Part shown: piece by piece, positions 1 through 7,334 of the stretch
How positions within the stretch are numbered: position 1 is the stretch's first letter
How the letters are laid out: each line of letters opens with the position of its first letter
From: Verrucomicrobiales bacterium
GTDB lineage: Bacteria > Verrucomicrobiota > Verrucomicrobiia > Verrucomicrobiales > V1-33
Assembly: GCA_028293125.1 (NCBI GenBank)
Contig: JAQGPJ010000038.1
Location: 58,728-122,727, forward strand
DNA length: 64,000 nucleotides
Direction of reading: 5' to 3'
Position numbers and translations under genes: made by a program
The notes under the pieces: generated by a model
Told to the model about the DNA's origin: nothing
The model's database searches: none
The model's input: only the letters and a program-made list of their open reading frames with translations

Positions 1-1856
1 CGGTAAATGACGCAGTCGTCGGCGCGCCCGGTGGGAAGTCCTCCCTCCTGGTTTCCGACCAGGGCATCCATGGCCAGATAGGTGAACCACTCCTCCACAT
101 TGATGACCTCCCGCACCCTTGCCGCATAATCGGCATCGCCGATGGCCGGTTGGGCCTCTGTTCCGCCATTGACCGGAGCACTGACCACGCGGGTCAGGTT
201 GATCAGGTCGGACCAGTCGTTCTCCTCTTGGTTGGACTGTTTCTCAAAGGTGTCGGCATAAGCCAAGGGATTGGTGCCCTCATAGCGGAATTCCCCGCTG
301 CCCAGATCGCCGGGAATGCCGCCGCCGGGGTTGTGGTCATCCAGGCGGTAAAGATTGCCATCAGGATCCGCCGGAAAGTGGTTGGCTGTCCAGTACCCGT
401 TCAATGACTCCACGCGGGCGAAGGTGCCGTACATGCGCGGGCCTGGCTCTGCCTGGTCGATGTTGTTGATGAACAGCCGCGCCGGGCGCGCCTGCTGGAC
501 CGGCAGGCCCGCCAGTTCAAAGCAGTTGGCGGCCAGCACCTGGGAGTGCGGGTACCGGCAGTTCATCTGCATGCTTTCACGGCCGCGCCACAGGTCGTCG
601 TGGCGGAATCCAAGGTTGAAATTGTTCGGCGGCCCGTTGCGGCTGCTGAAGCCGCGGTTCCGGACCGAAATTCGTTGTTTGACCTCAGTGCCCGCGCCAT
701 CCACGCTGATGAAAGCGGCGTTCATCTCCGCATCGCTATCGGCTGCCCCGGTGGTCTGTATGATGCGCAGTTCGTTCCTTTCGGCGGCGGTCATCACCAG
801 ACGGTAAACCGGACGGTTGCCGGGCGACCACGCCGGCGCGATGCCGGTGTCGCTGTCCACTTGGTAAAGCGCGTTGGCAGCCTGGGCGTAAACCGCCGGC
901 TCCACCGCCGGTGCCGTGGTGCGGGCGGGGGCAGGCCAGGTGGCGGTTTCACCCAAGTCACCGGACGCCTGCACATAATACTCCACAACAGTCCCAGCGG
1001 CTTGAGGGGGGATCACGCTTTGAACGGTGGTCTGGCGTTCCTGTCTCCATGTCTCTGTCATGGGAACCGCGGTAAAGGCGGACGCGCCATCCACACGCCA
1101 GAACAGGGTCTGCGACGGGGCTACTGTGCCGTCCATGGCATCATCCACCACGGCCTCCACGGTCACAGGCGCGGCGGGACGGGGAATAGCGGGAAAATGC
1201 CGGACATTCCGGATGCCGACCATCGGTGCCTGAACCGGGACGGTGCCCGGCGTGCCGCCCACGGTTCCGCTGATACGCCAATTCTGCCCAAAATTGCCGG
1301 CCACGTCCAGTCTCAGGCGCTCGATCGTTTTCCCTCCGCCGTCCGCCGGACTTTCCCACACCCATCCTTGGCGGCCATAAATATCCCTCACCGGTCTGGC
1401 CCGCAGCGCCCAGTCCCCCTCGTCGGAATAAAAAATTTCATCCACCTTGCCGCCGGCGGCATCATCCAGCTGCACGTTTTCCCCGGCATTGGAAAGCCTG
1501 CCAGTCCATCCTCCCATCACGGCTCCGGTGAATCCGGGATGCTCCATCATAAAGACAGCCACATCCGCCGCCACGATCAGGGAGGTGTCCGGCGGCAGAA
1601 CCGTGCCGTTCGGAAAAGTGAAGCTGACCCCTTTGGATATTTTCCAGCCGCTGAGATCAGCGTTGCCGGAATGGGAGGGATTTGAAATTTCCAGCCATTC
1701 CTGCCGGGTGTCCTCCGGCACGGAGACGGGATGGAACATGAGCTCTGAAATCACAGGAGCCGCCAGAGCGCCGTTGGTGGCGGTCACGGCGGTGATGAGG
1801 CGGGTCAGGAGCCGCAGAGCGCCGGCCCAGCCATGCGGAGGGGAGAGGGGAAACAT
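1..1856 (-). CDS. Lamin-tail / CotH-type secreted protein, N-terminal part (runs off left edge)
   Basis: An open reading frame runs leftward without a stop from an ATG at 1856 to the window edge, so about 618 N-terminal residues are present and the C-terminus is missing. Residues 1-34 look like a signal peptide (basic and hydrophobic, ending LAAP). A lamin-tail-like domain follows directly (SELMFHP, then EWLEISNPS and LSGWKIS). After a bridging region comes a CotH-like segment: RISVRNRGFSSRNGP near residue 345, an RLFINN motif, and EWFTYLAMDALVGNQEGG close to the edge. An in-frame ATG at 1916 is an alternative start but would put 20 proline-rich residues before the signal. Likely an exported or surface protein related in architecture to the 1774-residue protein at 46925. 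CotH is known as a spore-coat kinase family; whether this copy is a kinase cannot be judged here. Confidence 0.8.
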   Translation of the reverse strand, partial: MFPLSPPHGWAGALRLLTRLITAVTATNGALAAPVISELMFHPVSVPEDTRQEWLEISNPSHSGNADLSGWKISKGVSFTFPNGTVLPPDTSLIVAADVAVFMMEHPGFTGAVMGGWTGRLSNAGENVQLDDAAGGKVDEIFYSDEGDWALRARPVRDIYGRQGWVWESPADGGGKTIERLRLDVAGNFGQNWRISGTVGGTPGTVPVQAPMVGIRNVRHFPAIPRPAAPVTVEAVVDDAMDGTVAPSQTLFWRVDGASAFTAVPMTETWRQERQTTVQSVIPPQAAGTVVEYYVQASGDLGETATWPAPARTTAPAVEPAVYAQAANALYQVDSDTGIAPAWSPGNRPVYRLVMTAAERNELRIIQTTGAADSDAEMNAAFISVDGAGTEVKQRISVRNRGFSSRNGPPNNFNLGFRHDDLWRGRESMQMNCRYPHSQVLAANCFELAGLPVQQARPARLFINNIDQAEPGPRMYGTFARVESLNGYWTANHFPADPDGNLYRLDDHNPGGGIPGDLGSGEFRYEGTNPLAYADTFEKQSNQEENDWSDLINLTRVVSAPVNGGTEAQPAIGDADYAARVREVINVEEWFTYLAMDALVGNQEGGLPTGRADDCVIY

Positions 1857-2153
1857 AAAGGGGGTTGAGGGAGGAGGGGGAAATGGGGCCGCGCTTTCCC
1901 GGAGGACTGAAGCCATTGCGGCCAGCCGGGCAGGGATGCAAAATGCGTCAAGCGACGTTATAGTCAGAAGCGCCGCGGAAGTGAATGATAATCCCTCAAT
2001 CCTTTCATGGAAAGATATCCGGAAAATACGCATGCACCCCTCAGGGAAATGCTGAGGGGTGCGGGCTCGGAGTCCGCAGACTGCGGTCGGCTTTTTAAGA
2101 ATACGGGCCGGCAGGAGGCATTTGCCGACAGCTGTCAAGTGCCGGCGGGAAGC

Positions 2154-2582
2154 TCAGGCACCGGTTCCGGCTTCCCCGGTCCAGGCGAAAGTCTCCACCA
2201 CCTCCACATCGGGGTGCAGACTGCGGCGCACCGGACAGCCATTGGCGGCGGCCTCCAGACGGGCGCGGTCCGGGTGCTGCGGGGAAAGGGGAATATTCAC
2301 CTCCACCTCCAGCTTCGCGATTCGGCGGGGCGGCTCGGACGTCATGTGCTTGCGCACCTGGGCGGTGCTGCCCGCGAGCTCCACTCCGATCCGGGTGCCC
2401 ATGATGGCCATGGTGGTCAGCACGCAGGTTGCCAGGGATGTGGCGGTGAGGTCGGTGGGCGAAAAGCGCTCACCGCGCCCCATGTTGTCGGCCGGGGCGT
2501 CGGTTTCAATGCTGGACTGGGAGGGACCGTGCACGGCCCGGCAGTGCAGGCCGCCTTCGTATTGGATAGTGGCTTCAACCAT
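2154..2582 (-). CDS. OsmC/Ohr family protein
   Basis: 142 residues, the usual size for OsmC-like proteins, which are cytoplasmic thiol peroxidases acting on organic hydroperoxides. The start MVEATIQYEGG gives the typical first strand. The two family cysteines are visible in LATCVLTTMA and GCPVRRSL, in the helices where the redox pair sits in OsmC/YhfA proteins. An upstream TTG at 2624 would add 14 residues (MRKPAALPPPP) with no family counterpart, so the ATG at 2582 was chosen; no clear Shine-Dalgarno is seen. It stands alone, convergent with nothing close by. The OsmC, Ohr and YhfA subgroups are not separated here; the tolerance for general oxidative or osmotic stress is inferred. Confidence 0.85.
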   Translation of the reverse strand: MVEATIQYEGGLHCRAVHGPSQSSIETDAPADNMGRGERFSPTDLTATSLATCVLTTMAIMGTRIGVELAGSTAQVRKHMTSEPPRRIAKLEVEVNIPLSPQHPDRARLEAAANGCPVRRSLHPDVEVVETFAWTGEAGTGA

Positions 2583-2765
2583 AAAACAGGTGGGGGGTGG
2601 GGGGAGGGCCGCCGGTTTCCTCAACGGGCGGCTCTCACGGGGCGGGAGCTATCTATCCCCGGCTCCGCGATTTGAAAATGCGGAAAATCATCCGGATCCA
2701 GCCATCCATTCATCCTGATTGCACCGGGGGATTGAAAAACCCTCAAAACCGGTGCATGGACAAGG

Positions 2766-3350
2766 GTGTCCCAGCCCACTCCCCCTCAAGAAGTTCCTCC
2801 CGACGATGTCCAGGAAGTCATCCGCTCTGTCCAGCTCTGCCTGACCGGCACGGAGGTGCCGACCAAACTCACTTGGCGGATGGGGCTCTTTGATGCCTGG
2901 GCGAACCGGGTTTTCATCGCCAAAATCGCTCCGCATCTGCTGGCGGTGCGCAAAGCCGCGGACGCGGGGGATCTCAATGCCATCATCGCTGCGGACAACA
3001 GCCTGGGGGGCGGTGAGAACTCCGCTGCCGCCGGCCGCACCTGGCTGGGCCGCCAGCGGGGGGCCAAACACGCCAATCTGTTGCCGAATCTGGCTGCCGC
3101 GCTGGCCGCGGGGCAGGCGGTCGGGGAGTTCCACACGGTTCTCGCCCTTCAGGCGGCGAATTTTCATGTGGGGCATCTCCCCATGCTTCAGGCAGCGTTG
3201 TATTGTGAGTGGCGGGCCGCCCGTTCGGATTCCGGCACTCCTTTTTCCGTAGAAGAATTCCTGCGCCGCACACGCTCTGTGATGAGCCAACTGCCTGCCC
3301 TCGTCACCGCCCATGTTCCCACCGCCCCCATCTCCGCGGCCGGACGCTGA
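2766..3350 (+). CDS. Unknown protein upstream of clpS
   Basis: 194 residues with a GTG start (MSQPTPPQEVPPDD). I do not recognise the family. The body is mainly helical and alanine-rich, with WRMGLFDAWANRVF near residue 38 and a long helical block LLPNLAAALAAGQAVGEF near 105; there is no signal peptide and no membrane segment. It lies 38 bases into the annotated start of clpS, so the two are almost certainly co-transcribed and probably translationally coupled. The order unknown-clpS-DUF2017-like suggests a part in regulated proteolysis, but that is only context. GC-rich third codon positions support it as a real gene. Confidence 0.65.
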   Translation: MSQPTPPQEVPPDDVQEVIRSVQLCLTGTEVPTKLTWRMGLFDAWANRVFIAKIAPHLLAVRKAADAGDLNAIIAADNSLGGGENSAAAGRTWLGRQRGAKHANLLPNLAAALAAGQAVGEFHTVLALQAANFHVGHLPMLQAALYCEWRAARSDSGTPFSVEEFLRRTRSVMSQLPALVTAHVPTAPISAAGR

Positions 3351-3672
3351 TCCCCTCAGACGGCTGCTCATCGCTCTGGCCTCCCTCCCGGACACGGTGG
3401 TGGCACCTGAAGTGCTGCCGGAGGAGGACACGGATCTCGACCAGCCGTGGCATGTCATTATCTTCAACGATCCGGTCAATCTGATGTCCTACGTCACCAT
3501 GGTCATCCGCCGCATCTTCTCCTATTCCAAGGAGAAAGCGGAGACCATGATGCTGGACGTGCATCAGAAAGGGCAATGCATCGTCTGGACCGGCGGCAAG
3601 GAGCGTGCGGAGCTGTATGTCCGGCAATTGCAGGAACACCAACTGCTGTGCTCCATGAAAAAGGCCGGCTGA
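3313..3672 (+). CDS. clpS: ATP-dependent Clp protease adaptor ClpS
   Basis: 119 residues. ClpS binds N-degron substrates and hands them to the ClpA/ClpC-ClpP protease in the cytoplasm. The core is clear: PWHVIIFNDPVNLMSYV (the substrate pocket region), then the ClpA-contact helix, the DVHQKG histidine motif and the closing LQEHQLLCSMKKA. The DDPVN-type wording resembles actinobacterial ClpS more than the E. coli NDDYTPM form. The ATG at 3313 overlaps the preceding gene by 38 bases and gives a proline-rich leader; GTG codons at 3397 and 3400 would give a more usual length of about 91 residues. A DUF2017-like gene follows 39 bases after the stop. Confidence 0.92.
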   Translation: MFPPPPSPRPDADPLRRLLIALASLPDTVVAPEVLPEEDTDLDQPWHVIIFNDPVNLMSYVTMVIRRIFSYSKEKAETMMLDVHQKGQCIVWTGGKERAELYVRQLQEHQLLCSMKKAG

Positions 3673-3711
3673 ACCTGTCCCGCCCGTTTCCGGGCATCCA
3701 TCCAATTCACG

Positions 3712-4407
3712 ATGCGACTGCAAAAACTCAGTGACGGTGCCATCCGCCTCTCCCAACTCAATCCCTGGGAGGTCCAGACCTTCCGCAGCCTGCCGATACT
3801 GGCCGATTTTTCGGATCATGAGGCCGCCGAACGCCGCATGTTGCCCACTCCTGCTGTGGAGTCCGATCTGACACCGGACATGGGCATGGACTGGGTGGAG
3901 TATGTCATGCCGGAACTGCGCGACAGCTTCGCGCGGAATCTCAGCACAGTGATGGAGGATCTGGAAAACCTGAAAACTCATTTTCCCGGCGATCCGGAGC
4001 CTGATGAAGCTGACAGGAGCGGGCATTCAGCATCCATCCTTGATGATGACGCGGACCCGTGGGGGTGGGATGACGATGACGATGAGTCCCGGTCTCCTTC
4101 ATCCTCCGGCACCGGCAAAAAGGAAAGTGGCCCCCCTCCGCAGAAAGCGGGGCCTGCCCGCAGCCAAAGCGGACCGCCGCAGGAGTTGAATTACTCCGTC
4201 GATATCCCGTCGGAACATGCCGAGCTTTGGTTCCGCGCCATGAATCAGGCCCGGCTGGTGCTTTCCGCCAAGCACGGGATCGATTCCGAGCATATTCCGG
4301 ATCTCGCCACCCTGCTGACCTCCGGCAAACTGGAATACTGGTTCCAATACGAGCTTTTTGTCAGCCTTCAGGGCTGGCTGGTGGATGCTGTGTTGGACAC
4401 CAACTGA
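3712..4407 (+). CDS. DUF2017-like protein next to clpS
   Basis: 231 residues of unknown function. The N-terminal part (LQKLSDGAIRLSQLNPWEV) and the C-terminal helix with AELWFRAMNQARLVLSAKHG resemble the actinobacterial DUF2017 family, which also sits beside clpS; both likeness and synteny point the same way. Residues about 105-160 are an acidic, low-complexity linker (DDDADPWGWDDDDDE) followed by a proline/glycine-rich patch, longer than in the family I recall. Predicted cytoplasmic. Probably the last gene of the operon with the unknown gene and clpS. A role in Clp-dependent proteolysis is inference from position only. Confidence 0.7.
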   Translation: MRLQKLSDGAIRLSQLNPWEVQTFRSLPILADFSDHEAAERRMLPTPAVESDLTPDMGMDWVEYVMPELRDSFARNLSTVMEDLENLKTHFPGDPEPDEADRSGHSASILDDDADPWGWDDDDDESRSPSSSGTGKKESGPPPQKAGPARSQSGPPQELNYSVDIPSEHAELWFRAMNQARLVLSAKHGIDSEHIPDLATLLTSGKLEYWFQYELFVSLQGWLVDAVLDTN

Positions 4408-4462
4408 GCAGCCCCAGGCAGGAGTTTCCGGTGCCCCAATCCTGAAGCCGGCTCCGGGCACT

Positions 4463-5236
4463 CTACTGCAGCACTCCCTCCAACAGATCCACCAAGGCTC
4501 CCGCCGCGCCGCGGCCCACCTCCATCACATCCGAATGGCTGAGCGGCCCGCTCATGCCGGAAGCCCAATTGGTGAGACAGGAGAAAGCGGCCACCTCCAT
4601 GCCCAACGCCCGAGCCTGGATGGCCTCCAGCACCGTGGACATGCCCACGGCGTCCGCCCCCATGACACGCAGCATGCGGATTTCCGCCGGGGTTTCGTAC
4701 TGCGGCCCGCGCAGGCCGGCGTAAATTCCTACATGCAGCCGCACCGCGTGGGCCGCCGCCACTCCCAGAAACCGCGCCCGCAGGGAGAGTGTGTAAATTT
4801 CCGACATGTCCACAAAGTTGGGGCCGCCGGCCAAGGGGGATTCGCCGGTCAGATTGATATGGTCGGAGAGCATCATCCACTCGCCGGGCCGGTAGGCCTC
4901 ATTCAGCGTGCCCGCAGCATTTGTCAGGAACAGCTTTCCCACCCCCAGCGCACCCAACAGCCTCACTCCGGCGGTGACCTCGCGGGCTCCCCGATTTTCG
5001 TAGAGATGGGTTCTTCCTGACAGGACCGCCACGCGGGAGGATCCCACGGTGCCCAGCACCAGTTCGCCTTCATGGCCGGGCGCTCCGCTATGGGGCAGGC
5101 CCAGCTCACTGTAGGGCACACGCTGGGAAACCTCCATACGGCGGGTGAAGCCGCCCAGGCCGGATCCCAGCACCAAACCCACCGCCGGAGCGAAATTTCT
5201 GACGTTTTCCGTTAATGTGAAGTGATCCGTGCTCAT
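4463..5236 (-). CDS. Purine-nucleoside phosphorylase (trimeric type)
   Basis: 257 residues. Splits purine nucleosides with phosphate into base and ribose-1-phosphate in purine salvage. Recognised by LVLGSGLGGF (phosphate loop), SGRTHLYE, LTNAAGTLN, the purine-site stretch GPQYETPAEIRMLR, GADAVGMSTVLEA and the base-binding LTNWASGMSG. This is the hexamer-unlike, trimeric NP-II family (PunA/DeoD2 type); in this family an Asn in the LTNxA motif favours guanosine/inosine. The ATG at 5236 (MSTDHFTL) was preferred to a TTG at 5290, which would add 18 unrelated residues. It follows the DUF457 membrane protein gene by 86 bases on the same strand, and is convergent with the DUF2017-like gene. Confidence 0.93.
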   Translation of the reverse strand: MSTDHFTLTENVRNFAPAVGLVLGSGLGGFTRRMEVSQRVPYSELGLPHSGAPGHEGELVLGTVGSSRVAVLSGRTHLYENRGAREVTAGVRLLGALGVGKLFLTNAAGTLNEAYRPGEWMMLSDHINLTGESPLAGGPNFVDMSEIYTLSLRARFLGVAAAHAVRLHVGIYAGLRGPQYETPAEIRMLRVMGADAVGMSTVLEAIQARALGMEVAAFSCLTNWASGMSGPLSHSDVMEVGRGAAGALVDLLEGVLQ

Positions 5237-5322
5237 GGTCCACCCTGCCGCAGAAGCGGCGGGCCGCAAGCCGGGAAGCGCGCGATTCAACCGGAAAGGG
5301 GATTAGGCCGGCCTTCCGGATC

Positions 5323-6360
5323 TCAGCCCCGAGACTTGGCGGTGCCCTTCATCATATCCCAGAGACGGTTGATGGAGGGAGTCTGGCCGCTGCGGAAGTT
5401 GAGAAACTCCACATGCCGGTCCGCGGCCTCCGGTGTGAGGCGGATGCCCCAGAGCGGTTTGATCTCATCCGGCACATTGGAGTAGCGCAGGTCTGCCAGA
5501 ACATCCGGCACACCGGGACACCGGCCGATCCAGCCGTCCGAAAAATGATAAAACCGGGCAATATCCAACGCCTGCACGGAATCCGGCTTCAGCCCGAAAT
5601 CCGCCGCGGCGGCTTCCGGGGAGGCCAGCATCGGGCTGCTCTGTCCCGGGATCAGCTGGGTATTGCCGGGCCGTCCACAGCGGATGGCCACCGCACGGCA
5701 GATGCCGTCGCTCACCACCAGGCCACGCCAGACGATGGCATTGCCGATGGAGGGGCGGATGCTGATCCGCTCCGCCGGCGGCTGATGGTTGTCCGCCAGC
5801 CATTGATTCAGGGCGGATTTGGCGCGCTGCTGCTGCACGATGCAGAACGTCAGGTAAATGCCCGCCCAGATCAGGCCCGTGCGGGCGGCCCTGATGCTGG
5901 CATAGCGCACAGCCAGCGCCACGCAGGCTGCCAGCGGCACCGTGAGGAGAGGATCAATGATGGAGATCCAGTCCAGCGACACCCGCCAGGAGGAGAACGG
6001 CCAGAAGATTTGGGTGCCATAACTGGTCCAGGCATCGCAGAACAGATGGCTCAGCCCCGCCAGCCAGGCGGGAAACAGCAGGGTTCTCCAATCCACCTGC
6101 TTTTTGAAGGCCGCGTACACACTGCTGGCGATGCAGGCTCCGAACAGCGCGATCACCGGGGAGAAAACCAGGCTGTGGGTGAAGTGGCGGTGGTATTGCA
6201 GATTGAACAAAGGATCGGTGGCCGAGCGCAGAAACACATCCGCATCCGGCAACAGCCCCGCCGCCAGGCCGGCCAGTGCCGCCTGGCGGCGCCGTTTGGG
6301 CTGGCGTGTGATCAGCACGGCGATGGCCATGCCAAGAACAGAATGGGTCAGAGGGTCCAC
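5323..6360 (-). CDS. DUF457 membrane-bound putative metal-dependent hydrolase
   Basis: 345 residues from a GTG start that gives the family's usual beginning, VDPLTHSVLGMAIAV. Known of the family (YdjM/YbcI, DUF457): integral inner-membrane proteins with conserved Asp/His residues thought to bind metal; the substrate is not known. Seen here: GLLPDADVFL, HRHFTHSLVFSP and LSHLFCDAWTSYG, the three His/Asp motifs, between hydrophobic segments, followed by a soluble C-terminal half of about 130 residues. Starts upstream of 6360 would add 50 residues unlike the family. Probably transcribed with the phosphorylase gene downstream; a functional tie is not evident. Confidence 0.8.
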   Translation of the reverse strand: MDPLTHSVLGMAIAVLITRQPKRRRQAALAGLAAGLLPDADVFLRSATDPLFNLQYHRHFTHSLVFSPVIALFGACIASSVYAAFKKQVDWRTLLFPAWLAGLSHLFCDAWTSYGTQIFWPFSSWRVSLDWISIIDPLLTVPLAACVALAVRYASIRAARTGLIWAGIYLTFCIVQQQRAKSALNQWLADNHQPPAERISIRPSIGNAIVWRGLVVSDGICRAVAIRCGRPGNTQLIPGQSSPMLASPEAAAADFGLKPDSVQALDIARFYHFSDGWIGRCPGVPDVLADLRYSNVPDEIKPLWGIRLTPEAADRHVEFLNFRSGQTPSINRLWDMMKGTAKSRG

Positions 6361-6491
6361 AAATTGAAGGGAATGGCGGTAAAACGGACGTGGACCGGAT
6401 GAAGGAGCGGAAAACCCGGAATTGGGCAAGAATTTCCCGGCGGTGGTCCTGGGATTTACCGGGCCGCCCGGAAAGCTCCTGTTCCGCCAGC

Positions 6492-6527
6492 AAAAAGCCC
6501 CCCGTTCCACAAGGAAACGGGGGGCTT
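6492..6527 (-). terminator. Rho-independent terminator after the 67-residue gene
   Basis: A strong GC-rich hairpin (AAGCCCCCCGTT... paired with ...AACGGGGGGCTT) is followed on the minus strand by a run of five T, 30 bases past the stop of the small gene at 6557-6760. Confidence 0.85.
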
Positions 6528-6556
6528 GAAATAGGGGGAAGTGTTGGCTTCCGGAA

Positions 6557-6760
6557 TCAGACCACCTTCTTTTTCAGAAAGGGCAGGCCGGTGCGCTCAT
6601 TCTCCACCACTGTGTAGCCTTCGGGAAGCTCCGGGGCGGCGCCTTTGGCATCGCCGGAGAAGTAAAACAGGCGGGTCACTTTGCCGTCGGCACGGGGTGT
6701 TTCGCGGATGTGAAGATAGTAAGTCTTCGAGGATTTTTTGCTGACGACGCTGAAGGCCAT
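6557..6760 (-). CDS. Small conserved protein of unknown function after rpmB
   Basis: 67 residues, starting MAFSVVSKKSSKTYYLHI and ending PFLKKKVV. It has a beta-rich look with repeated hydrophobic/charged alternation (KVTRLFYFSG, GYTVVENERTG) and basic ends; no membrane segment. I do not know its function. It lies 73 bases after rpmB on the same strand and is closed by a good terminator, so the two form a likely two-gene unit. Strong terminator and ordinary codon use support it as a real gene; a role near the ribosome is only suggested by the neighbour. Confidence 0.7.
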   Translation of the reverse strand: MAFSVVSKKSSKTYYLHIRETPRADGKVTRLFYFSGDAKGAAPELPEGYTVVENERTGLPFLKKKVV

Positions 6761-6833
6761 AGTGTTAAAGGAAGTTGGACTGCTGTTGGGTGGTTTTCGG
6801 TTGCCTTGAGGGGCAGATAAGAAAGGGGAAGGA

Positions 6834-7100
6834 CTAATCGATCAGTCCGGCACCTTTCAGGACACTGTAGGCCCCGTTGCGGTTTATGGTCTTCAACGAC
6901 CGCGCAGTCAGTTTCAGTTTCACGAAAGTGTTCAGTTCGGGAACCCAGATGCGTTTTTCGCGCAGGTTGGGGCTGAAAGTGCGGTTGACCTTCTTGACAT
7001 GGTTGAGGCCGATACCGCCTTCCTTCTTGGCTTTGCCACTGTGGTGAATACGGCGGCCACGGAAAGGACGCGCCCCGGAGATCATGCAGACTTTGGACAT
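6834..7100 (-). CDS. rpmB: 50S ribosomal protein L28
   Basis: 88 residues. L28 is a small basic protein of the large ribosomal subunit. Seen: MSKVCMISGARPFRGRRI at the N-terminus (one Cys kept of the zinc-type CxxC), RTFSPNLREKRIWVPE in the middle and LTARSLKTINRNGAYSVLK near the end, which match the family along its length. An upstream start at 7328 is an open-frame extension and not part of L28. An AAGGA motif lies about 12 bases before the ATG at 7100. The 67-residue gene follows downstream. Confidence 0.97.
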   Translation of the reverse strand: MSKVCMISGARPFRGRRIHHSGKAKKEGGIGLNHVKKVNRTFSPNLREKRIWVPELNTFVKLKLTARSLKTINRNGAYSVLKGAGLID

Positions 7101-7232
7101 AAACTGAAAATCCTTCTGGAAATTTGAATAAGGGGAAAGGGGCAGTGTTTTTACCTGCAAAAGCGGGGTGGTCAAGGGATTTAGCCGCCGCCAGGCAAAA
7201 AGTTTTCCCGTTGTTACCGGGAGAAGCACCGT

Positions 7233-7266
7233 AAAAAGCCGCCAGGAAAGCACCATGGCGGCTTTT
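7233..7266 (-). terminator. Terminator after the VWA gene (bidirectional-looking)
   Basis: Stem AAAAGCCGCCA / TGGCGGCTTTT (7234-7244 and 7256-7266), followed on the minus strand by a T-tract. It lies 69 bases past the stop of the VWA gene at 7335 and upstream of rpmB, separating the two transcripts. Confidence 0.75.
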
Positions 7267-7334
7267 GCTGTTGCGAGGCGGGGGGAAGGGGACCGCGTTT
7301 TTGTCCCGCGTTGTCGGGGTCCGGGCAACGCCTG

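Noticed and set aside
546..1685. 379-codon plus-strand open frame
   Set aside because: It is antisense to the lamin-tail/CotH protein, whose minus-strand frame has recognisable domains; the plus frame has no sense.
2766..3350. Possible UreF-type urease accessory protein
   Set aside because: Considered because of size and helical content, but no UreF motif is visible and there are no urease genes nearby.
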